Source: Chloroflexi bacterium UBA4736 (GTDB lineage: Bacteria; Chloroflexota; Dormibacteria; Dormibacterales; Dormibacteraceae). Taken from it: 22,287 bases of DNA. The DNA is taken from contig DHIW01000106.1 in the NCBI GenBank assembly GCA_002404015.1, forward strand, positions 1 to 22,287, in the 5' to 3' direction. Shown here piece by piece: positions 6,953 through 14,542 of the stretch. How positions within the stretch are numbered: the first letter of the stretch is position 1; the number at the start of each line of letters is the position of its first letter. The translations under genes were made by a program, and so were the position numbers. Below the pieces are notes generated by a model that did not search any database, was not told the DNA's origin, and saw only the letters and a program-made list of their open reading frames with translations.

Positions 6953-8130
6953 CCGGGACCGGGGAAGCCGCGCCCTCGGTCGGCGGCGGGCTGGCCACCG
7001 GGCTTCTGGGGTTGGCCGGCGTCGCGGCCCTGGGGCTGGTGGTCGCGGGCGTCGCCCTGCTGCCAGCCGGGTATGTGGTGGCGCCGGCCGCCCCGGCTCG
7101 GGCGCTGCTGGTGGCGTGCGGGGTCGCCCTGCTGATCGCGGTCGGCCTGGCGCCCAGGCGGGTCAACCGGCCCGCTCTGCTGGCCTCGGGTCTGGCCGGC
7201 CTTGGCGCCCTGGCCGCGGTCAGCGTGGCCCCCGACCCGATCCTACTGGCAATCCTTCTGCTGCTCCTGGCCGCCGGCCACTCCACGCTGCCTGGGCTCC
7301 GCAGCTTCCCCAGCCGGATGCGCGGACCCGGCTTCAGCGCCCTCCTGCTCGGCCTCGGCTGGCTCCTGACCCGGTCGGATGGCCAGCCCGCCGCCGCCAG
7401 GCTGGGCGCCCTGGTCTTCGTGCTGGGCCTGGCCGCCGCCGCCGGTCTGCTGCCCTTCGCCCAGGAGCTGGAGCCGCGCGAACCGGTGCCCGCCTCCAGC
7501 CTCACCTGGACAGCCTTCTTCGGGCCGGCGCTGGCGCTCGTCCTGCCGGCCCGCGTACTACCATCGCTGACGCCGGACACCGTGCCGGTCTACTCCGCTG
7601 TCATGATCGGGCTGGGCCTGCTGAACCTGCTCTGGGGGGTGTTCGGGGCTTGGCGCGCCACCGACGAGATCGCGGCCTGGCGATTCTCCTTCTTCGCTGA
7701 TTGGGGGCTGGTACTGGTCGGGCTGGGGCTGCTCGTCAAGGACGGCGAGGCCGCGGCCTACCTGGTCCTGCTCTCCGTGGTGCTGGTGCGGCTGCCCCTG
7801 TACCTCTGGGCCCGCCCGGTCCTGCTCGGGCGGGAGCCGCCCCACATGGGGCCGATCAACCTGCTCCTGGCGGCCGCGCTAGCCGGCGCCGCCCCCTTCT
7901 CGGGTTTCAGCGCGCGACTGCTGGAGCTCCGCGCCGCGACCCAGCTGGGCTGGCCGCTGGCGGCGCTGCTGATAGCAGCCATGCTGCTCTGGCTGGCGCA
8001 CGCATTCCGGCTCGCGCGCAGCCTGGGCCGGCCCCGCGGCCGGACGGCGATCGGCGTTGGACTGGCGCTGGCGATCAGCCTCGCCCTGGGCCTGGCCCCG
8101 GGCGTGTTTCTCAGGGCGGGCGGCCTGTAG
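6949..8130 (+). CDS. Second divergent NuoM/N (HyfF)-like membrane protein
   Basis: A 393-residue polytopic protein with about 11-12 hydrophobic segments. The segment AGAAPFSGFSARLLELRAA (312-330) closely follows the 'GxPPFSGFxxKxxIL.A' signature of NuoM/NuoN/HyfF-type antiporter subunits. FVLGLAAAAGLLPFAQEL (157-174) occupies the place of the Lys-bearing helix ('GAxxKAGLxPFHxW'), but the Lys is Ala here. VLVRLPLYLWARPV (278-291) replaces the 'HALFKAxLF' helix and lacks its Lys and His. The protein is shorter than NuoM/N (about 480-500), apparently at the N-terminal side. ATG 6949 overlaps the previous stop (ATGA). The stop TAG forms the left end of a 28-bp palindrome. Probable partner of the 4752 gene product; no function is assigned. 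Confidence 0.68.
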   Translation: MTGTGEAAPSVGGGLATGLLGLAGVAALGLVVAGVALLPAGYVVAPAAPARALLVACGVALLIAVGLAPRRVNRPALLASGLAGLGALAAVSVAPDPILLAILLLLLAAGHSTLPGLRSFPSRMRGPGFSALLLGLGWLLTRSDGQPAAARLGALVFVLGLAAAAGLLPFAQELEPREPVPASSLTWTAFFGPALALVLPARVLPSLTPDTVPVYSAVMIGLGLLNLLWGVFGAWRATDEIAAWRFSFFADWGLVLVGLGLLVKDGEAAAYLVLLSVVLVRLPLYLWARPVLLGREPPHMGPINLLLAAALAGAAPFSGFSARLLELRAATQLGWPLAALLIAAMLLWLAHAFRLARSLGRPRGRTAIGVGLALAISLALGLAPGVFLRAGGL

Positions 8131-8155
8131 TGTCCCGCTCCGGAGCGGGACACTA
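8128..8155. repeat. 28-bp perfect palindrome between two membrane-protein genes
   Basis: TAGTGTCCCGCTCC followed immediately by its exact reverse complement. It starts with the stop codon of the upstream gene and ends 3 nt before the ATG of the next gene. In RNA the 14-bp arms would fold into a very stable hairpin (smaller in practice because of the loop) occupying the ribosome-binding region. It has no T-tract. It may be a REP-like repeat or an operon-internal control element. Confidence 0.85.
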
Positions 8156-8158
8156 GAA

Positions 8159-9031
8159 ATGCCCTGGACAGACCTCGGCCTGCACGCGCTGGCGCTCCTC
8201 CTCTACCCCGGCCTGGTGGCGCTGGCGGCGGCCGGCCTGCTGGCCGAGGCCGGCGCGGCCTGGGCACTGGTGCCCGAGCGGGGCGGCCTGCTGCCGGCCG
8301 CGCGCAGCATGCTGGCCGGCCTGGTGCCGCGCACCGGGATGCGCACGCTGCCCCCGCTGGCGGTGATCGCGGCTGTGCTCGCGCTGCTCGCGGCCACCCA
8401 GGTCGCGGCGCCCCTCAACCCGGTGCCGGCGCCCGAGCGCAACCTGCTCGTCGCCGGGATGGCTCTGGCGGCCACCGCCTGGCTGACCTGGGCCTGGGGC
8501 TGGACCCGGCCCCAGATCGACCCCGGTCTGCTGCTCCTGGTCCAGGTCTGCTGGCTGGTGGCGCTGCTGACCCCCGCCATCGTGCCCGAGAACCTTCGCC
8601 CCCAAGTCCTGGGCGCGGTGGTGGTGCGCCAGCTGCTGCCGCTGAAGATCGCGGCCACGGTCCTCTACGCGCTCTGCCTGCCGGTGCTGCTGCAGCTGAT
8701 CCACGAGTCGGCGCCGCAGGGCCTGCCGGGCGCGTCGGGCCGCGGCCGGCCGGGCCTCGAGCAGGCCGGCTTCAGCGTGGTCAGGGTGTTGCTCTGGCTG
8801 CCCTACTGCGGCCTGTTCAGCTCGCTCTTCTTCCCGCCCGTCGGCGACGACCTGGCCGGCGCCCTGCGCTTTGCCGGTACGACCGTCGGTGTCGCCGCGC
8901 TCTCGATCGTGCTCGCGGCCAACCTGACGCGCCGGCCGGCGGCCGCCACGCGACGCCTCTACGTGCGGCTGGTGGCACCCTTCGCCGCGTTCACGGTGCT
9001 GGTCGCGATCCTGACCGCGATTCTCTCGTGA
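8159..9031 (+). CDS. Polytopic membrane protein, possibly NuoH/HyfC-like
   Basis: A 290-residue protein with about eight hydrophobic segments, close to the size and helix number of the complex I subunit NuoH or hydrogenase-4 subunit HyfC (about 310-330 residues). A weak positional match exists: an early charged loop (AWALVPERGGLLPAARSM, near residues 34-51) where NuoH has its conserved ER...GRMQ loop, then a hydrophobic hairpin and a segment NLLVAGMALAATAWLTWAW resembling the NuoH 'DLNVGLL...LAGWASN' region. The quinone-site motifs of NuoH are not recognisable. It is the last gene of the membrane operon, 28 bp after the previous stop; that gap is almost wholly a palindrome. The identity is tentative and relies mostly on context. 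105 bp then separate it from mreB. Confidence 0.5.
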   Translation: MPWTDLGLHALALLLYPGLVALAAAGLLAEAGAAWALVPERGGLLPAARSMLAGLVPRTGMRTLPPLAVIAAVLALLAATQVAAPLNPVPAPERNLLVAGMALAATAWLTWAWGWTRPQIDPGLLLLVQVCWLVALLTPAIVPENLRPQVLGAVVVRQLLPLKIAATVLYALCLPVLLQLIHESAPQGLPGASGRGRPGLEQAGFSVVRVLLWLPYCGLFSSLFFPPVGDDLAGALRFAGTTVGVAALSIVLAANLTRRPAAATRRLYVRLVAPFAAFTVLVAILTAILS

Positions 9032-9039
9032 GCGCCCAT

Positions 9040-9073
9040 ATATAGCGGCTAACCGCATACGGAGCTGCTATAT
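9040..9073. other. AT-rich inverted repeat upstream of mreB
   Basis: ATATAGCGGCT (9040-9050) and AGCTGCTATAT (9063-9073) are inverted repeats with 10 of 11 positions matching (the mismatch is G-U in RNA) and a 12-nt loop. It lies 9 nt after the membrane operon stop in an unusually AT-rich patch. A TAAGAT box (9080-9085) follows and may be a -10 for mreB. The repeat may be a terminator stem without a T-tract, or an operator. Confidence 0.5.
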
Positions 9074-9079
9074 CAGGTG

Positions 9080-9085
9080 TAAGAT
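9080..9085 (+). promoter_or_regulatory. Candidate -10 box for mreB operon
   Basis: TAAGAT sits 51 nt before the TTG start of mreB, just after the AT-rich inverted repeat, and is preceded by TG. No good -35 is seen. The 105-bp gap contains no other TANNNT box with better spacing, so this is the best promoter candidate for the elongasome operon. Confidence 0.35.
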
Positions 9086-9136
9086 CACCGCCACCAACCG
9101 TCTTTCCCTCGTCCTCGCACACGTCCTGGTAACGCT

Positions 9137-10195
9137 TTGAACGTACTCAACTCCGTGCTCGGCATCTGGTCGAGCGATATGGGGATAGACCTCGGCACGG
9201 CGAACACGCTGGTGCACGTCCGCGGGCGCGGCATCGTCCTCGACGAGCCGTCGGTCGTGGCGGTGAGCAAGCGGACCGGCCAGGTGCTGAGCGTTGGGTC
9301 CGACGCGCGCCGGATGCTGGGGCGCACGCCGGCCGACATCGTCGCCATGCGCCCCCTCAAGGACGGCGTCATCGCCGACTTCGAGCACACCGAGCAGATG
9401 ATCAAGTACTTCATCGCCAAGGCCCACAATCGGGACTGGCACATCTCCCACCCCCGCGTCGTCCTGGGCGTGCCCTCCGGCGTCACCGAGGTCGAAAAGC
9501 GCGCGGTCACGGACGCAGCGACCAGCGCCGGGGCCCGCGAGGCGCACCTCATCGAGGAGCCGATGGCCGCCGCCATCGGCGCCGGCTTGCCGATCCAGGA
9601 ACCCGGCGGCTGCATGATCGTGGACATCGGAGGCGGGACGACCGAGGTCGCGGTGATCTCGCTCGGCGGGGTCGTTGCCTCGGACTCGGCGCGGGTCGGC
9701 GGCGACGAGATGGATGACGCGATCGTCCAGTACGTGCGCCGGAACCTCAACCTCATGATCGGCGAGCGCACGGCCGAGGACATCAAGATCGCCGTGGGCT
9801 CGGCCTTCCCGTCCGCCGAGGAGAGCGTCTTCACGGTGCGCGGCCGCGACCTCGTCAGCGGCCTGCCCAAGGTCGTGGAGATGACCACGGCGCACGTGCG
9901 GGAGGCGCTTTCGCCGGTCCTGGTCGAGATCGTCCACTCCATCAAAGAGACGCTGGACGAGACCCCTCCCGAGCTGGTGAACGACATCATGGAGCGCGGC
10001 ATCACCCTCTGCGGCGGCGGCGCCCTGCTGGCGGGCATCGACCAGCTTGTCGCCACCGAGACGCTCATGCCCGTGCTGGTGGCGGTCGATCCGCTCACCT
10101 GCGTCGTGCGCGGCACCGGCCTCGTCCTGGAGGAGCTCGACACGCTGCGCCGCGTGCTCGTCAGGGAGCGCCGCGTCAGGGCGCTGCGGTATTGA
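9137..10195 (+). CDS. mreB: Rod shape-determining protein MreB
   Basis: A bacterial actin of 352 residues that polymerises on the inner membrane face and steers lateral wall synthesis by the elongasome. The phosphate-1 loop DLGTANT is at residues 18-24 and the phosphate-2 loop DIGGGT starts at Asp163. EEPMAAAIGAGLP and the CGGGALLAGI adenosine motif are also present. The start is taken as TTG 9137: MNVLNSVLGIWSSDMGIDLG matches the length and amphipathic character of MreB N-termini. The ATG at 9179 would remove this membrane-binding segment. No Shine-Dalgarno is visible. It is the first gene of mreB-mreC-mreD-mrdA-rodA. Its TGA overlaps an ATG (TGATG) that opens a 13-codon ORF running into the repeat at the mreC start. 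Confidence 0.97.
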   Translation: MNVLNSVLGIWSSDMGIDLGTANTLVHVRGRGIVLDEPSVVAVSKRTGQVLSVGSDARRMLGRTPADIVAMRPLKDGVIADFEHTEQMIKYFIAKAHNRDWHISHPRVVLGVPSGVTEVEKRAVTDAATSAGAREAHLIEEPMAAAIGAGLPIQEPGGCMIVDIGGGTTEVAVISLGGVVASDSARVGGDEMDDAIVQYVRRNLNLMIGERTAEDIKIAVGSAFPSAEESVFTVRGRDLVSGLPKVVEMTTAHVREALSPVLVEIVHSIKETLDETPPELVNDIMERGITLCGGGALLAGIDQLVATETLMPVLVAVDPLTCVVRGTGLVLEELDTLRRVLVRERRVRALRY

Positions 10196-10236
10196 TGCGA
10201 GCGGGGAGCGTTCCGGGGGGGTGTCCCTCCAGATAA
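10195..10236 (+). other. 13-codon ORF bridging mreB stop and mreC start
   Basis: ATG 10195 overlaps the mreB stop as TGATG, the usual geometry for coupled translation. It encodes MRAGSVPGGCPSR before TAA at 10234, in the frame one base ahead of mreC. The codons CCG GGG GGG place a G-GGG-GGG heptamer (10215-10221) in the phase needed for -1 slippage, after which the frame reads GTG TCC CTC into MreC. One extra G in the run would give a direct ATG-initiated MreC. So this is either a leader ORF, a frameshift site, a homopolymer error, or accidental. Confidence 0.35.
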
Positions 10237-10240
10237 GACG
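10209..10240 (+). repeat. G-run/C-run hairpin repeat, copy 2, containing the mreC start codon
   Basis: CGTTCC, seven G, TGT, CCCTCC, then AGATAAGACG. It matches the copy at 1919-1950 with only homopolymer-length differences, one C/T difference and a few changes at the right end. The GTG taken as the mreC start (10221) is made of the last G of the run plus TG, so the first MreC residues (MSLQIRR) are encoded by repeat sequence. Confidence 0.65.
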
Positions 10241-11045
10241 CAGTCAAACCCGCTCGACGGGCTTCTTCGCGTCCTGGGCGGCGGTCATGGTCACGCTGGT
10301 CCTGGCCAGCCAGCTGCCCTTCCTGGCCGGGCCCCGCGGCGCGGTCCGCGGCCTGCTCGCACCGTTCGAATCCGCGTCAACCGCGGCGGTCGGCGGGGCG
10401 GGCGCAGCCCTCTCCGTCTTCGGCGACATCGCGTCTCTGCGCGCCGACAACCGGCGGCTCGCCGAGCGCAACCGGCACCTGGCCGCGGAGCTGGCCCTGC
10501 TCCAGGCGGCGGGGCAGGAGAACGACTCGCTGCGCCGGGCCCTCGACTTCCAGCGCGGCTTCGGACACCGGACGGTGGCCGCGTCCGTGATCGGCCGCGG
10601 TCCCGACAGCTTCACGCGCTCCCTGACGATCGACCGCGGCTCGGCCGACGGCGTCCGCCCCGGCATGGTCGTCGTGACGGGGGCCGGACTCGTCGGCCGG
10701 GTGCGCGAGGTGGCCGCCCACTCCGCCAGCCTGCAGACCGTCGCCGACCCCACCTCGCGCGTCAACGCGTACGCCGTCCAATCCAACCTGGAGGGCACCG
10801 TCAGCGGCGGGCCCGGCCCGCTCCAGATGTCCGTGGTCCCCCGCCCCGACGTGGTGGCCAAGCCGGGCGAGTGGGTGTTGACGTCGGGGATCGGCGGCAG
10901 CTACCCGCGGGGCATCGCCGTCGGCCAGGTGGTGCGCTTCGAGCGCCGCGACTCGGCCACCTCGGAGCAGGCCGAGCTGGCCTGGGCCAACGACCTGACG
11001 GCGGTGAGCTCGGTCCTCGTCATCACGGACTTCCTGCCCAGGTGA
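10221..11045 (+). CDS. mreC: Rod shape-determining protein MreC
   Basis: A 274-residue bitopic elongasome scaffold that connects MreB/MreD to PBP2 in the periplasm. It has a short basic N-terminus (MSLQIRRSQTRS), one membrane segment at about 15-35, a coiled coil at about 72-112 (SLRADNRRLAERN onwards, then ENDSLRRAL), and the paired beta-barrel domains with VTGAGLVGRVREV, VQSNLEGTVSG and GEWVLTSGIGGSYPRGI. All are typical of MreC. The start is awkward. GTG 10221 is the only ATG/GTG/TTG in frame before the membrane segment and lies inside a repeated G-run element. There is no spaced Shine-Dalgarno, and a coupled ATG (10195) in the other frame precedes it. The stop overlaps mreD (GTGA). Confidence 0.93.
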   Translation: MSLQIRRSQTRSTGFFASWAAVMVTLVLASQLPFLAGPRGAVRGLLAPFESASTAAVGGAGAALSVFGDIASLRADNRRLAERNRHLAAELALLQAAGQENDSLRRALDFQRGFGHRTVAASVIGRGPDSFTRSLTIDRGSADGVRPGMVVVTGAGLVGRVREVAAHSASLQTVADPTSRVNAYAVQSNLEGTVSGGPGPLQMSVVPRPDVVAKPGEWVLTSGIGGSYPRGIAVGQVVRFERRDSATSEQAELAWANDLTAVSSVLVITDFLPR

Positions 11046-11533
11046 GGCTGCTGGCAGCGGTCGCAGTCCTGCTCGGCGCGACCCTGGTCCAGGTCACCCT
11101 GGCCGGCCAGGTGGTGCTGCTGGGTGCCGTGCCCAACCTGGTCCTGCTCGCGGTCGTGGGCTGGAGCTGGCTGCGGGGTCCCCGAGCCGGCCTGCTCTGG
11201 GCGCTGCTGGGTGGCCTGCTCCTCGACCTGGCCGGCTTCGGACCCCTGGGCGTGCACGCCCTCGCGATGCTCGCGGCCGCCTATGCGGCCGGCTGGGTGG
11301 GCGGGGCGCTCGATGGTCGGCTCTGGCTGGTCGCGCCGGCCGCGGCCCTGGCGACCGCCTGCTACGGCCTCGTCATCTTGGGCGCGGCCGACACGGTGGG
11401 CCACTCCCCTCTCCAGGCGGCCGATGCGGCCCCCCTGGTCGCCGGCGCCTCGCTCTACGACGCCGCCCTGGCGCCGCTGGCCGTTCTCCTGCTGGCGCGT
11501 CTCGACCGCCGCCTGCCCCTGGTCGCGGCGTGA
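11042..11533 (+). CDS. mreD: Rod shape-determining protein MreD
   Basis: A 163-residue integral membrane protein of the elongasome with about five hydrophobic segments. The diagnostic MreD stretch is seen in the middle: GLLWALLGGLLLDLAGFGPLG followed by VHALAML, equivalent to the family's 'GFxxGLLLDLxSGxPLGxHAL'. The GTG start at 11042 overlaps the mreC stop as GTGA, and the stop overlaps the GTG of mrdA, again as GTGA. It is thus coupled on both sides within the mreBCD-mrdA-rodA operon. Acts in the cytoplasmic membrane with MreC and RodA to position peptidoglycan synthesis. Sequence conservation in MreD is low, but position and motif together make the call firm. Confidence 0.92.
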   Translation: MRLLAAVAVLLGATLVQVTLAGQVVLLGAVPNLVLLAVVGWSWLRGPRAGLLWALLGGLLLDLAGFGPLGVHALAMLAAAYAAGWVGGALDGRLWLVAPAAALATACYGLVILGAADTVGHSPLQAADAAPLVAGASLYDAALAPLAVLLLARLDRRLPLVAA

Positions 11534-13395
11534 TCGAGGCCGGGCGCTGGGTCAGCCTGTCCGGCGTCGAGCCCAAGCCGCGCTGGTCGAGCCGCCTGAT
11601 CGCCTTCGTGCTCATCGTCGCGGTCAGCGTCTCCCTCCTGGGCGTGAAGCTCTTCCAGCTCCAGGTCGGCCAGGGTTCCCGGCTGGCGGCGCTGGCCCTT
11701 GACAACCGCGTTCACCGGCAGCTCCTGTACGCCGATCGCGGCATCATCTACGACCGCCACGGTGTCCAGCTGGCCCTCAACCAGCCCGCCTGGAGCCTGC
11801 GGGTGGTGCCGGCCGGGTTGCCCGCTACCGCCGCCGCCAGGGCCGAGGTCCTGCGCCAGGTGGCCCTCCTCAGCGGGCGCCCGGGGACCGAGATCCGCGA
11901 CGTCCTGGCCAAGGCGCCCGACTTCTACGCGCCGGTCACCGTCCAGGAGAAGCTGACCGCGCAGCAGGCGCAGGCGGTGGACGAGCGCTTGCCAGGCCTG
12001 CCCGGGGTCGAGCTGGACAGTCGGCCCGTGCGCACCTACGTGGACCCAGCCGACTTCGGACATGTCACCGGCTATACGGGCCGGGTGGACGCCGCCGACC
12101 TGGCGCGGCTGGCGAGCCAGGGTTACCAGGCGGACCAGAGTCTCGGCAAGACGGGCGTCGAGGCCGGCCTGGAAGCGCTGCTGCGGGGCAAGGACGGCTG
12201 GGCCGACCAGGAGACGGACGCCCAGGGCCAGGTCGTCAAGACGGTCCGCTCGCAGGCCCCCGTCCCCGGCCAGAACGTCTATCTTTCGATCGACGCCAAC
12301 CTGCAGAAGGCGGTCGCCTCCTACCTCCGCGAAGGCATCCGGAAGGTGGGCCAGAAAGCGGGCGCCGCAATCGTGGTGGATCCCCGCACCGGTGAGCTGC
12401 TGGCGCTCGTCAGCGAGCCCGGTTTCGACGCCAACGCGTTCGCCGGCGGGATCAGCACCGCCCAGTACCAGAAGCTCGTCCAGGACCCGGCCAAGCCGCT
12501 CTACGACCGGGCCGTGAACGGCCTCTACCCGCCCGGCTCGACCTTCAAGATGATCACCGCCGCCGCCGCGCTGGAGCAGGGCAAGATCAACGCCGCGAGC
12601 GTGCTGCCGTGCCCGGCCGCCATCCAGTACGGAGGCTGGACCTATCACAACTGGGCGGGCTACGACATGGGCGCCATGGGCGTCCAGAAGGCGATCGCGG
12701 TCTCCTGCGACACGTTCTTCTACAGGGCGGCGGACCTGGTCGGCGATAAGACGCTGGCCGCCTACGCCCGCGCGTTCGGGTACGGCCGGGCGCCCAGCTT
12801 CGAGATACCGGGCGCTTCCGCCGGCCTCGTACCCGACGAAGACTGGCTGGCCGCCAACTGCACGGCGGGCCAGGACTGCCGGTGGAACCCCGGGGAGACG
12901 CTGACGATGGGGATCGGCCAGTCCTACCTGCTGACGACGCCCCTGATCCAGGCCATGTACGTGAGCGCGGTGGCGAACGGCGGCACGCTGCGCAACCCGA
13001 CCCTGGTGCACCAGGTCCAGGACGCCGCCGGGAAGGTCGTGGCCAGGCTGCCGGCCGCCCCGGTAGGCCAGGTGCCCGTCTCCCCGGGGAACCTGGCGAC
13101 CGTGCGCCAGGGCATGCACGACTGCCTGCAGGCGCCCTACGGAACCGGCTTCCTGTTCAGGAACGACAAGTTCAAGTACGACGGTGGCTGCAAGACCGGG
13201 AGCGCTCAGTTCGGCGGCTCGGGGACCGACCTTCCGCTGGACGCCTGGTTCACGTTCTTCTCGCCCTTCGACAACCCCGAGATCGCGATCGTGGTCCTGG
13301 TCGAGGGCGGGGGCGAGGGCCACGACACCGCCGAGCCGATCGCGGTCAAGATCGCCGACTACTACTACGCGAACCGGGACAAGATCCGGGCTTGA
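11530..13395 (+). CDS. mrdA: Penicillin-binding protein 2 (class B transpeptidase, elongasome)
   Basis: A 621-residue class B PBP that cross-links peptidoglycan during side-wall growth, working with the glycosyltransferase RodA. There is one N-terminal membrane anchor (about 20-42) and then the dimerisation/pedestal domain with RGIIYDRHGVQLALN. The transpeptidase domain contains the three active-site motifs: STFK with nucleophile Ser337 and Lys340, SCD at 392-394 (the SxN-equivalent position, as SxD in many PBP2 proteins), and KTG at 555-557. The GTG start at 11530 overlaps the mreD stop (GTGA), and the stop overlaps a TTG for rodA (TTGA). Length and order of domains are normal for PBP2/MrdA, and the context excludes the divisome homologue FtsI. 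Confidence 0.96.
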   Translation: MIEAGRWVSLSGVEPKPRWSSRLIAFVLIVAVSVSLLGVKLFQLQVGQGSRLAALALDNRVHRQLLYADRGIIYDRHGVQLALNQPAWSLRVVPAGLPATAAARAEVLRQVALLSGRPGTEIRDVLAKAPDFYAPVTVQEKLTAQQAQAVDERLPGLPGVELDSRPVRTYVDPADFGHVTGYTGRVDAADLARLASQGYQADQSLGKTGVEAGLEALLRGKDGWADQETDAQGQVVKTVRSQAPVPGQNVYLSIDANLQKAVASYLREGIRKVGQKAGAAIVVDPRTGELLALVSEPGFDANAFAGGISTAQYQKLVQDPAKPLYDRAVNGLYPPGSTFKMITAAAALEQGKINAASVLPCPAAIQYGGWTYHNWAGYDMGAMGVQKAIAVSCDTFFYRAADLVGDKTLAAYARAFGYGRAPSFEIPGASAGLVPDEDWLAANCTAGQDCRWNPGETLTMGIGQSYLLTTPLIQAMYVSAVANGGTLRNPTLVHQVQDAAGKVVARLPAAPVGQVPVSPGNLATVRQGMHDCLQAPYGTGFLFRNDKFKYDGGCKTGSAQFGGSGTDLPLDAWFTFFSPFDNPEIAIVVLVEGGGEGHDTAEPIAVKIADYYYANRDKIRA

Positions 13396-14528
13396 CCCGA
13401 GCCGGGCGCCTGCAGCGCTTCGACCACCTCCAGCTCCTGCTGACGGGTGCGCTCTCGGGGCTCGGCCTGATGACCCTCTTCTCCGCCTCCGGCGTCGCCT
13501 TCCACCGCCAGCTGGTTTTCCTCGTCCTGGGCCTCGGGGCCTACGCGGCGGCGGCGAGCTTCGACTACCGGAAGCTGCAGAAAGCCGCGCCCGCGCTCTA
13601 CGGGGCCTGCCTGCTGCTGCTGCTGGCGGTAACCGTCGCCGGCCACGTGAGGCTGGGCGCGCAGCGCTGGATCTCGCTCGCGGGCGTGCCCGTCGAGCCC
13701 TCCGAGCTGGGCAAGCTGCTGATGCTGGTCGTGCTGGCGGCCTTCCTTTCGAGCCGGCGCCGGCTCGGCAACCGCGAGATCCTGGCCAGCTTCGGCCTCG
13801 GGCTGCCGCCTGTCCTGCTGGTGCTGTTCCAGCCGGACCTGGGGACCTCCATCGTGTTCCTCTGCCTGCTGCTCGGGATGCTCTTCCTGGCCGGCGCCTC
13901 CCGCCTGCACCTGGCCGCCATTGTGGCCGGCGCCGCGATCGCGTTCCCGGTCCTGCTCCGGCTCCTGCACGGCTATCAGCGGCAGCGGCTGCAGGTTTTT
14001 CTGGACCCCTCGAAAGACCCTCTCGGCGCGGGCTACAACCTGATCCAGGCGCGGATCGCGGTCGGCTCGGGCGGCCTGTTCGGTCAGGGCTGGCTGCACG
14101 GTCACCAGGGCAGCCTCGGCTACGTCCCCGAGCGCACCACGGACTTCGTGTTCGCCGTCTACGCGGAGCAGTTCGGGCTGGTCGGCTGCGTGCTCCTGCT
14201 CGCCGTGTTCACGGCGCTCGTCATCCGGCTCGCCCGCTCGGCCGCCGTGGCCTCGGACCGCTTCGGCCACCTGCTCTGCGCCGGTATGGCCGTGATCCTC
14301 GGCACGCAGGTCGTCCAGAACGTCGGCATGAACATCGGCGCCACGCCGATCGCGGGGATCCCGCTGCCGCTCATCTCCCACGGCGGCTCTGCCACCGTCG
14401 CGTTCCTGGCCGGACTGGGCCTCGTGCAGTCGGTGATGCTGGGGAGGCGGGCGGTGCTGCACCAGGAGTCGCGCCCGCTCGACAGCTACCTGCTGGGCGA
14501 GTCGGGCACCGTCCGGCTGCCGATGTAG
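13392..14528 (+). CDS. rodA: Peptidoglycan glycosyltransferase RodA (SEDS family)
   Basis: A 378-residue SEDS polymerase that polymerises lipid II in the cytoplasmic membrane together with PBP2. About ten membrane helices are visible. SEDS landmarks in order are GLMTLFSASG, VPVEPSELGKLLML, LFQPDLGTSIVF (with the conserved Asp of the catalytic 'QPDLGT' region), GSGGLFGQGW, VPERTTDFVFAVYAEQFG and NVGMNIGATPIAGIPLPLIS followed by HGGSA. The TTG at 13392 is chosen because it overlaps the mrdA stop as TTGA, giving a natural N-terminus (MTRAGRLQRFDHLQ). No ATG or GTG is available in frame before the first helix. It is the last gene of the elongasome operon; rplU follows after 28 bp with its own promoter. 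Confidence 0.95.
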   Translation: MTRAGRLQRFDHLQLLLTGALSGLGLMTLFSASGVAFHRQLVFLVLGLGAYAAAASFDYRKLQKAAPALYGACLLLLLAVTVAGHVRLGAQRWISLAGVPVEPSELGKLLMLVVLAAFLSSRRRLGNREILASFGLGLPPVLLVLFQPDLGTSIVFLCLLLGMLFLAGASRLHLAAIVAGAAIAFPVLLRLLHGYQRQRLQVFLDPSKDPLGAGYNLIQARIAVGSGGLFGQGWLHGHQGSLGYVPERTTDFVFAVYAEQFGLVGCVLLLAVFTALVIRLARSAAVASDRFGHLLCAGMAVILGTQVVQNVGMNIGATPIAGIPLPLISHGGSATVAFLAGLGLVQSVMLGRRAVLHQESRPLDSYLLGESGTVRLPM

Positions 14529-14542
14529 GGAATCCCTTCCTG

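Noticed and set aside
9179..9181. ATG 9179 as the mreB start
   Set aside because: It would begin at MGIDLGTANT and delete the usual MreB N-terminal amphipathic segment that is present from TTG 9137.
11455..13323. 622-codon frame antisense to mrdA
   Set aside because: It is the shadow of a certain PBP2 gene, with no domain signature.
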